Assembly (NCBI GenBank): GCA_002412495.1
Contig: DHVE01000031.1
Span: 127,638 to 139,043 of the forward strand
Direction of reading: 5' to 3'
DNA from: Betaproteobacteria bacterium UBA5216
GTDB lineage: Bacteria > Pseudomonadota > Gammaproteobacteria > Burkholderiales > SG8-41
DNA length: 11,406 nucleotides
A program made the translations under genes and the position numbers. A model generated the notes under the pieces. The model ran no database searches, had not been told where the DNA came from, and saw nothing but the letters and a program-made list of their open reading frames with translations. Position 1 is the stretch's first letter; the number at the start of each line of letters is the position of its first letter. Positions 6,745 to 11,406 of this stretch are shown here, in pieces.

Positions 6745-7485
6745 TTACAAGCCGATTTTTTCGAGCATGCGCCCGAAAAATCCACGCTCTTCCCCCGGTT
6801 TTTCCGCAGGCTTATCCGCTGTTTTTTCGCTGGATTTCGCCTCGGACTTCACCTCGGGTTTCGCCACTGCAGACTGGCCAGAGGGGGTATTGGCCGCATT
6901 GCTCAGCGATGAGCCAACGGCAGCGCCGTCACTGGTAGTCAGCGTTGCCGCGGGTACCGTTGCGGCGGACGTGGCCGGAGCCGCGGTCGCGGAGGCCGGC
7001 TTGGCAGACTGCGGCTTCACTTCCAATTTGGCGGCATCGGGTTTTACATCCGCGGCAACGGGCTTGACCGGCTCGCCTTTCGGATTGTTCTCGCCCAACG
7101 CCTTGTCCGGCGATTTCTCCGCCCCCGGCTTGGCGGCAATCACGTCGCCTTCGATGCGATCCAGCTTGTCATCCTTGAAAAACACCGCGAGCCGGCGCTG
7201 CTCGATCACATCGCCGCGCTGCATGTAGCTGTAAAAATAATCCCAGCGATCGGCACGAAACGGATCCACCAGCAACGGCGTGCCGAGCGCAAACCGCACC
7301 TGACTGCGCGTCATGCCGGGCTGCAATTTGGCCACCATTTCCTGCGTAACCGCGTTACCCTGCTGGATATCGATTTTGTACGCCGTGAGGCCCGGCATCA
7401 TCGGCACCTGCTTGCAGCCGGATATCAGCATCAACAGGCTCGCCAACAGGCAGATGGATTTTAAGTGTTTGTTTTTAATATACAT
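6745..7485 (-). CDS. bamE: Outer-membrane assembly lipoprotein BamE (SmpA/OmlA), with long C-terminal tail
   Basis: BamE is a lipoprotein of the BAM complex that inserts beta-barrel proteins into the outer membrane. The N-terminus is a lipoprotein signal: basic KNKHLK, a hydrophobic stretch and lipobox LISGC with the acylated Cys at residue 24. Residues about 35-115 are the SmpA/OmlA domain, with TQEMVAKLQPGMTRSQVRFALGTP and RWDYFYSYM. E. coli BamE stops near residue 113; this protein continues for about 130 residues of Ala/Lys/Pro/Ser-rich sequence, probably disordered, ending in the amphipathic GFFGRMLEKIGL. I chose the ATG at 7485; a TTG two codons upstream is possible, and neither has a good ribosome-binding site. 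It is divergent from fur, as described for omlA/fur in Pseudomonas, and lies directly upstream of dapB. Confidence 0.95.
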   Translation of the reverse strand: MYIKNKHLKSICLLASLLMLISGCKQVPMMPGLTAYKIDIQQGNAVTQEMVAKLQPGMTRSQVRFALGTPLLVDPFRADRWDYFYSYMQRGDVIEQRRLAVFFKDDKLDRIEGDVIAAKPGAEKSPDKALGENNPKGEPVKPVAADVKPDAAKLEVKPQSAKPASATAAPATSAATVPAATLTTSDGAAVGSSLSNAANTPSGQSAVAKPEVKSEAKSSEKTADKPAEKPGEERGFFGRMLEKIGL

Positions 7486-7541
7486 TTTCAATGGTCACGG
7501 CGCATGGCAGAAAATATCGGGAGAATTGCTCTTTCTTGTAG

Positions 7542-7562
7542 ACCACGCCGACCGCGCGTGGT
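7542..7562. promoter_or_regulatory. Inverted repeat in the bamE/fur divergent region
   Basis: ACCACGC (7542-7548) and GCGTGGT (7556-7562) are perfect 7-bp arms with a 7-bp spacer. TGGT(7559-7562)/ACCA(7567-7570) forms a second overlapping pair. The element lies about 57 bases upstream of the bamE ATG and 62 upstream of the fur start. It could be an operator, or a hairpin in the bamE 5' leader. No regulator is identified. Confidence 0.4.
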
Positions 7563-7569
7563 TTCCACC

Positions 7570-7590
7570 ATGAATAATTACTAATATCAT
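7570..7590. promoter_or_regulatory. AT-rich promoter island with weak Fur-box-like sequence between bamE and fur
   Basis: This is the most AT-rich stretch of the divergent gap and presumably holds the promoters. On the minus strand, positions 7588-7570 match 12 of 19 bases of the Fur-box consensus GATAATGATAATCATTATC. TATGAT (7591-7586, minus) and TAATAT (7582-7587, plus) are possible -10 boxes for bamE and fur, but I found no convincing -35. Fur autoregulation is known in other bacteria; here the box is weak. Confidence 0.3.
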
Positions 7591-7624
7591 AGCCCAGCAG
7601 GCCCACCCTCCGATAGAGACATCG

Positions 7625-8059
7625 TTGAACTCCACCGAAAATCTGAAAACCAGCGGGCTGAAAGCGACGATGCCGCGGCTGCGCATACTCGAACTGTTCG
7701 AGAAAAGCACGGTGCGCCATCTGTCCGCCGAAGACGTTTACAAGCTGCTGCAAAAAGAAGGCACCGACACGGGACTTGCAACCGTGTATCGCGTACTCAC
7801 GCAGTTCGAGCAGGCAGGACTGCTGATACGCCATCACTTTGAATCCGACAAGGCGGTGTTTGAACTCAACCACGGCACGCATCACGATCACCTGGTGTGC
7901 CTGCAATGCGGCCATGTCGAAGAATTTTACGACTCCGAAATCGAAAAACGCCAATCACAAGTGGCCGAAGCGCGCGGCTTCCGGATTAATGATCACTCGC
8001 TGCACATCTACGCCGACTGCACGCGCGAGAATTGTTCGCGATTGAGCCGAAAACCGTAA
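7625..8059 (+). CDS. fur: Ferric uptake regulator Fur
   Basis: Fur is a metal-dependent dimeric repressor of iron-uptake genes. The 144-residue product (E. coli: 148) has an N-terminal winged-helix domain with GLKATMPRLRILELF (11-25) and the recognition region TGLATVYRVLTQFEQAGL (49-66). The C-terminal dimerisation/metal domain has HHDH (86-89), Glu80, the zinc pair CLQC (92-95), Glu100 and the second pair Cys132/Cys137. The start is TTG at 7625: no ATG exists upstream in frame, and the first ATG (codon 16) would cut into the conserved first helix. The ribosome-binding site is weak. The gene is divergent from bamE and convergent with the decarboxylase gene, whose stop lies 16 bases beyond. 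Confidence 0.97.
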   Translation: MNSTENLKTSGLKATMPRLRILELFEKSTVRHLSAEDVYKLLQKEGTDTGLATVYRVLTQFEQAGLLIRHHFESDKAVFELNHGTHHDHLVCLQCGHVEEFYDSEIEKRQSQVAEARGFRINDHSLHIYADCTRENCSRLSRKP

Positions 8060-8065
8060 TTACGG
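8054..8065. repeat. 12-bp perfect palindrome at the fur stop codon
   Basis: CCGTAATTACGG is a perfect palindrome whose left half contains the fur TAA (8057-8059). It lies between the convergent ends of fur and the decarboxylase gene. With no loop it is a poor terminator; nearby GGCT (8074-8077)/AGCC (8083-8086) could add structure. No T-rich tail follows on either strand. Confidence 0.4.
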
Positions 8066-8075
8066 CAGCCAGCGG

Positions 8076-8492
8076 CTATTTGAGCCCTTTGATCTTGACG
8101 CCTTCCCGCGTCATCGCGTCGATCAAATCATTGATGTGGTGAAAGGCCGTGTTCGCCGCCGGCACACCGCAATAAATGCCCTGCTGAATCAACACTTCCT
8201 CGATGTCCTTGATCGACATACCGGCCTCCAGCGCCGCGCGCGCGTGCATCACAAACTCTTCCCAGCGGCCTATCGCCACCATGGTGCCGAGCACCAGTAA
8301 CCGGCGCGTACGGTCGTCGAGCCCCGGACGCGTCCACACCTGCCACGCGCTGCGCACCACGTAGTCCTGAAAATCGCGCGTATGCGGACGAATTTTTTTC
8401 ACCGCGCGATCGACATATTTGTCGCCGAGTATGCGGCGCCGCGCCTTCATGCCAGCGTCGTACACCGGATCTTTTTCTGTTTTTCTGGCCAT
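8076..8492 (-). CDS. 4-carboxymuconolactone decarboxylase family protein (PcaC-like)
   Basis: A 138-residue all-helical protein close to PcaC, which converts 4-carboxymuconolactone to 3-oxoadipate enol-lactone in the protocatechuate branch of the beta-ketoadipate pathway. Diagnostic segments are RRILGDKYVDRAV (19-31), TRDFQDYVVRSAWQVWTRPG (38-57), LDDRTRRLL, HARAALEAG, and the signature IEEVLIQQGIYCGVPAANTAFH near residues 97-118. Length and architecture match single-domain PcaC rather than the fused PcaCD or AhpD-like CxxC proteins; no CxxC is present. AAGGAAA lies six bases before the ATG. No other pca gene is visible, so the physiological substrate here is uncertain. It lies 67 bases downstream of recN on the same strand, separated from it by a repeat array. 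Confidence 0.85.
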   Translation of the reverse strand: MARKTEKDPVYDAGMKARRRILGDKYVDRAVKKIRPHTRDFQDYVVRSAWQVWTRPGLDDRTRRLLVLGTMVAIGRWEEFVMHARAALEAGMSIKDIEEVLIQQGIYCGVPAANTAFHHINDLIDAMTREGVKIKGLK

Positions 8493-8497
8493 GATAT

Positions 8498-8503
8498 TTC
8501 CTT
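8498..8503 (-). promoter_or_regulatory. Ribosome-binding site of the PcaC-like gene
   Basis: The coding strand reads AAGGAAATATC before the ATG at 8492-8490, a good Shine-Dalgarno sequence at normal spacing. It supports this start for the decarboxylase. Confidence 0.7.
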
Positions 8504-8533
8504 GACAATAAAACCGGCAAAACGAATCGGCCC

Positions 8534-8574
8534 TTCAACCCTTCGCCTCCTTCAACCTTTCAACCTTTCAACAT
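8534..8574. repeat. TTCAACCT octamer-like array at the 3' end of recN
   Basis: TTCAACC-type units begin at 8534, 8542 (degenerate TTCGCC), 8551, 8559 and 8567, giving spacings of 8, 9, 8 and 8. On the recN strand the unit is GGTTGAAA. The recN stop TGA (8562-8560) is one of the repeat's own TGA triplets, and three successive units carry TGA in three different frames. The array fills most of the 67-base gap to the decarboxylase gene. It is a different sequence from, but similar in style to, the arrays at carA–carB and nadK–recN. Confidence 0.8.
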
Positions 8575-10224
8575 TTCCGCCGCGTGCTTGCGCGTGGTAT
8601 CCGTGATTTTCACGCCGCCCAACATGCGCGCAATTTCTTCCACGCGCTGTGTTTTGTCCAGCACAGTCACCTTGCTAGCCACCTTGCCGTTGTTGCCACT
8701 GCCCGCGCTCTTCGCCACCTGCCATTGCTGATCACCGCACGCAGCCACCTGCGGCAAATGCGTGATGCACATCACTTGATGTTTTTTTCCCAGATCCTTC
8801 AGCAGCTTGCCGACGATCTCGGCGACGCGTCCGCCGATGCCCGCATCCACTTCGTCGAATATCAGCGTCGGCACCTGCGCCACCTGGCTGGTAATGGTTT
8901 GTATCGATAGGCTGATGCGCGACAGCTCCCCGCCCGAGGCCACTTTCGCCAGCGGCTGCGGTGTCATGCCCTTGTGCGCGGACACCAGAAACTCAATGTT
9001 CTCCAACCCATGCGCCGCAGGCTCGTCAAGCGCGTGCAGTGCGACATCAAACACACCGCCAGTCATCGCCAGCGTTTGCATGGCGGCGGTGACTTTTTCC
9101 GTAAGCTGTTTGGCAGCCTTGCGTCGCGCCATGGAGAGTTTCTTTGCCTCGGCCACACACGCTTCGCGCGCGGCTTCCTCATGCCTTTTGAGCGCCGCCG
9201 CGTCGCCCGCGAGCGACAGCTCATCGAGCCGCGCGCGCGCCTTCGCCAGCATCTCCGGCAACTGCTCCGGCTCGATGCGGTATTTGCTCGCGACACTGTG
9301 AATGGCATCCAGGCGATGCTCGGCTTCACGCAACCGCTTCGGATCCAGATCGAGCTTCTGCTGATAGTGGCGCAAGCTGTAAACCGCCTCCTGCAACTGC
9401 AGCTGCGCGGGTTCCAGCACCTCAAGCACGTCTTTCAATTTGGGATCGTAATCCAGCAAATTTTTCAGCCGTGAAATCACGCTGTTGACCTGCGCAAGAC
9501 TCGCGCCCTCACCTTCGGATAAAGTCTCCATGCCGAACTCGGCGGCTTCGATCAGGCTCGCCGCGTGCGCTAGACGCGAATGTTCCGCCGTCAGTTCCGG
9601 CCATTCGTCCGCCTTGAAGTCCAGTTGCGCGAGATCGTTGACCTGCCATTCGAGACGCTCGCGCTCGGCCACGTACGCAGCCGCATTGGTCTCGAACGCG
9701 CGCCGACGCTCGGCCTTGTCGCGCCAATCGCGATGCAGTTCCGCCACTTTCGCGGCCTGCGCTTCAAGCTTACCGTAGGCATCGATCAACTCGCGCTGCG
9801 CCGACGCGCGCGCCAGCGACTGATGCTGATGCTGCCCGTGAATATCCACCAGCATCTCGCCCAGCTCGCGCAGTTGCGTGGCAGTCGCCGCCGTGCCGTT
9901 GATAAAAGCGCGCGAACGGCCACCAGCGTCGATCACGCGGCGCACGAGGCAGGCATCACCCTCGTCCGTAAGCTCATGTTTTTGAATGTATTTTTTTACA
10001 TTCTTAAGCGTAGAAACATCAAACTCCGCACTCACCTCCGCGCGCTCTGCGCCCTGGCGCACCACCAGCGCATCCGCGCGCGCGCCCAGCACCAAGGCGA
10101 GTGCATCGATCAAGATGGATTTACCCGCGCCCGTTTCACCGGTCAGTACGGTAAAGCCGGCGTCGAACTCCAGTTCCATCTTTTCGACGATGACGAAATC
10201 ACGAATGGTCAGCGAACGCAGCAT
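8560..10224 (-). CDS. recN: DNA repair protein RecN (SMC-like ATPase)
   Basis: RecN is an SMC-family ATPase recruited to DNA double-strand breaks, where it holds and aligns DNA during RecA-dependent repair. The 554-residue product matches E. coli RecN (553). It begins MLRSLTIRDFVIVEKMELEF, has Walker A GETGAGKS (29-36), the conserved DIHGQHQHQS (127-136), a long central coiled-coil region rich in Ala/Glu/Arg (about 140-380), the ABC signature SGGELSR (430-436), Walker B TLIFDEVDAGIGG (about 453-465) and the switch ITHLPQVAA. I chose the ATG at 10224; a GTG four codons upstream is possible, but the family starts at MLxxLxIxxF. AGGAG from the adjacent heptamer array lies 11 bases before the ATG. 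nadK ends 47 bases upstream on the same strand. No LexA box is evident in that gap. Confidence 0.97.
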   Translation of the reverse strand: MLRSLTIRDFVIVEKMELEFDAGFTVLTGETGAGKSILIDALALVLGARADALVVRQGAERAEVSAEFDVSTLKNVKKYIQKHELTDEGDACLVRRVIDAGGRSRAFINGTAATATQLRELGEMLVDIHGQHQHQSLARASAQRELIDAYGKLEAQAAKVAELHRDWRDKAERRRAFETNAAAYVAERERLEWQVNDLAQLDFKADEWPELTAEHSRLAHAASLIEAAEFGMETLSEGEGASLAQVNSVISRLKNLLDYDPKLKDVLEVLEPAQLQLQEAVYSLRHYQQKLDLDPKRLREAEHRLDAIHSVASKYRIEPEQLPEMLAKARARLDELSLAGDAAALKRHEEAAREACVAEAKKLSMARRKAAKQLTEKVTAAMQTLAMTGGVFDVALHALDEPAAHGLENIEFLVSAHKGMTPQPLAKVASGGELSRISLSIQTITSQVAQVPTLIFDEVDAGIGGRVAEIVGKLLKDLGKKHQVMCITHLPQVAACGDQQWQVAKSAGSGNNGKVASKVTVLDKTQRVEEIARMLGGVKITDTTRKHAAEMLKG

Positions 10225-10229
10225 GCCGC

Positions 10230-10271
10230 TAATCACTCCTCACGCCTGTCGCCTCACACCTCACGCTTCAC
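10230..10271. repeat. Six heptamers (GTGAGGN) filling the nadK–recN gap
   Basis: On the coding strand six consecutive 7-base units occupy 10271-10230: GTGAAGC, GTGAGGT, GTGAGGC, GACAGGC, GTGAGGA, GTGATTA. The array starts on the base after the nadK TAG and ends five bases before the recN ATG, so it is essentially the whole intergenic region. Its fifth and sixth units provide AGGAG, the only ribosome-binding-site candidate for recN. The first three units carry TGA in three different frames. Confidence 0.85.
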
Positions 10272-11141
10272 CTATTCCCTGTTCCAATTCAGCTTCTCCC
10301 GCAACATCCGGTAATAACTATGCCCCACCGGATGCAGCAGGCTGATGGTGTGTGGATAACGCTTGACGATCACGCGGTCGCCCTTGCGCAGCGCGTAGTG
10401 CGAATGGCTGTCGAAGTGCGCACGCGCGTCGTTGTCGCTGCTCATGATGATCTCGATGGCGCTGTCGCTGCCCACCACGATGGGCCGGTTGGACAGTGTA
10501 TGCGGCGACACCGGCACCAGCGAAATCACGCGCAAGCTGGGATGCACGATTGGCCCGCCCGCCGACATGGCATAGGCCGTCGAGCCGGTGGGCGTGGCGA
10601 TGATCAGTCCATCGGAGCGCTGATGGTAAATAAATTCATCGTCGATGCGCACTTCGCACTCGACCATGTTGCCTTCGATGCCTTTGCTCACCACCACGTC
10701 GTTGAACGCGAGAACATCCAGCACCTGCCTGCCGCCGCGATGAATTTCGCCTTGCAGCAACATGCGATCCTCGGTTACACACTGGCCGTCGAGTATGGCG
10801 GAAATCGTCTCGTACATGGTATCGAGCGAGATGTCGGTGAGAAAACCCAGCCGACCCTGATTAACCCCCACCAATGCCACATCAAACGGTGCCAGCGTGC
10901 GGGCGATGTTGAGCATCGTACCGTCGCCGCCCAGCACGATCGCCAGCTCGGCGTCGCGCCCGAGGTCTTCCAGTTCGTGTATCGGGTACGGCGAATTACG
11001 AATGTGCGCCCCGGTCAGCTTGTCAATCAGAACCTTAATGCCACGCCTTGCCAGAAAATCCGCCAGCTTTAACAGCGGCTCGGCGATCTCCGGGCTGTTG
11101 TACTTGCCGATCAGTGCTATGGTTTTAAAGGATTTTTCCAT
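10272..11141 (-). CDS. nadK: NAD kinase
   Basis: NadK phosphorylates NAD+ to NADP+ in the cytoplasm. The 289-residue product has the normal length for proteobacterial enzymes (E. coli: 292). It starts MEKSFKTIALIGKYNSP, then has the diagnostic LGGDGTMLN (GGDGT at 71-75), GVNQGRLGFLTD (92-103), FNDVVV (146-151) and the NAD-binding SDGLIIATPTGSTAYAMSAG (176-195). Another in-frame ATG lies nine codons upstream, but homologues begin at the ALIGKY strand, so the inner ATG is preferred. It has no Shine-Dalgarno sequence. The gene leads the nadK–recN unit and is divergent from hrcA. Confidence 0.97.
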   Translation of the reverse strand: MEKSFKTIALIGKYNSPEIAEPLLKLADFLARRGIKVLIDKLTGAHIRNSPYPIHELEDLGRDAELAIVLGGDGTMLNIARTLAPFDVALVGVNQGRLGFLTDISLDTMYETISAILDGQCVTEDRMLLQGEIHRGGRQVLDVLAFNDVVVSKGIEGNMVECEVRIDDEFIYHQRSDGLIIATPTGSTAYAMSAGGPIVHPSLRVISLVPVSPHTLSNRPIVVGSDSAIEIIMSSDNDARAHFDSHSHYALRKGDRVIVKRYPHTISLLHPVGHSYYRMLREKLNWNRE

Positions 11142-11147
11142 ATCGGC

Positions 11148-11176
11148 ATTTAACCACAACCGGCGCATATCGTGAA
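11148..11176 (-). promoter_or_regulatory. Candidate nadK promoter placing the start of transcription at the ATG
   Basis: On the minus strand TTCACG (11176-11171), a 17-base spacer and TTAAAT (11153-11148) match a sigma-70 promoter at four of six bases each. The predicted start is about 11141, the A of the nadK ATG, which would give a leaderless mRNA. TTGACC (11237-11232) is a better -35, but no good -10 follows it. Modest support. Confidence 0.3.
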
Positions 11177-11260
11177 CGCGGGGAAAAGGCCGGCGAACGC
11201 AGGCAAGCGCTTACGAAAGGATGCGCACGCCGGTCAAGTGGCGCCAGCGCGCGCGAACGC

Positions 11261-11289
11261 TTTACCATTTTGCGCGCACTCTGTATAAA
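11261..11289 (+). promoter_or_regulatory. Candidate hrcA promoter
   Basis: TTTACC (11261-11266), a 17-base spacer and TATAAA (11284-11289) form a reasonable sigma-70 promoter on the plus strand. Transcription would begin near 11296, only two or three bases before the ATG at 11299. No CIRCE inverted repeat (TTAGCACTC-N9-GAGTGCTAA) and no sigma-32 pattern is visible in this gap. Confidence 0.45.
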
Positions 11290-11298
11290 ATAGCCCAC

Positions 11299-11406
11299 AT
11301 GTCCACGCCCATGAACGAGCGAGCGCAGCTCTTGCTGAAAACGCTGGTCGAGCGTTACATCGCCGACGGCCAGCCGGTCGGCTCGCGCGCGCTATCCAAG
11401 GTGGCA
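11299..11406 (+). CDS. hrcA: Heat-inducible transcriptional repressor HrcA, N-terminal fragment (cut by window end)
   Basis: The 36 visible codons read MSTPMNERAQLLLKTLVERY and then IADGQPVGSRALSK. This is the start of the HrcA winged-helix domain, where ERYIxDGQPVGSRxLS is the family signature. HrcA represses groE and dnaK operons by binding CIRCE elements. Two ATGs are possible, 11299 and 11311; the second gives the more typical short N-terminus before the NERA segment. Neither has a Shine-Dalgarno sequence. The gene is divergent from nadK and continues beyond the window, so only the beginning is annotated. Confidence 0.93.
   Translation, partial: MSTPMNERAQLLLKTLVERYIADGQPVGSRALSKVA

Noticed and set aside
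7475..7954. 159-codon minus-strand frame opposite fur whose last 40 residues look protein-like
   Set aside because: Most of it is antisense to fur, and its end overlaps the start of bamE. The protein-like C-terminal stretch falls in the divergent control region, has no independent start or ribosome-binding site, and matches nothing I recognise.
10225..10271. LexA/SOS box upstream of recN
   Set aside because: No CTGT-N8-ACAG pattern occurs in the gap; it is fully occupied by the heptamer array.
11142..11298. CIRCE element upstream of hrcA
   Set aside because: I looked for TTAGCACTC-N9-GAGTGCTAA on both strands and saw no match; the repeated GCGAACGC words here are too short and too common to call an operator.

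Overview
This window reads as ordinary chromosome of a GC-rich betaproteobacterium, probably from the Nitrosomonadales/Burkholderiales side. That placement rests on protein character and gene order: a fur gene divergent from bamE, dapB and carAB downstream of bamE, and nadK–recN divergent from hrcA. I saw no rRNA, tRNA, transposase, phage gene or CRISPR array. Every gene-free stretch is shorter than about 220 bp, the longest being the carA upstream region.

Layout from left to right: the 5' part of carB (minus strand, cut by the window edge); an inverted heptamer array; carA; the carA leader and promoter; a Tat-exported alpha/beta hydrolase; a large TPR–methyltransferase fusion; dapB; bamE; the divergent bamE/fur control region; fur (plus strand); a PcaC-like carboxymuconolactone decarboxylase, convergent with fur; recN; nadK; a divergent promoter region; and the first 36 codons of hrcA (plus strand, cut by the edge).

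The genes are mainly housekeeping. carAB makes carbamoyl phosphate for pyrimidines and arginine, dapB acts in lysine and diaminopimelate synthesis, bamE in outer-membrane assembly, fur in iron regulation, recN in double-strand-break repair, nadK in NADP supply and hrcA in heat-shock repression. The accessory content is the hydrolase and the TPR–methyltransferase, which sit between dapB and carA, and the lone PcaC-like gene between fur and recN.

The most unusual signals are not genes. Three intergenic gaps hold different short purine/pyrimidine-skewed arrays with a 7–8 bp period, and each begins at or inside the stop codon of the gene upstream. The carA–carB array is folded back into 33-bp inverted arms, its 3' arm occupies the place where a carB ribosome-binding site is expected, and a 24-codon reading frame spans the gap and ends two bases before carB. 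The carA upstream region has a near-consensus sigma-70 promoter, a terminator-like hairpin at the start of the transcript and three alternating GCGGGAY elements. No wholly new multi-gene system is evident, and I do not claim one.
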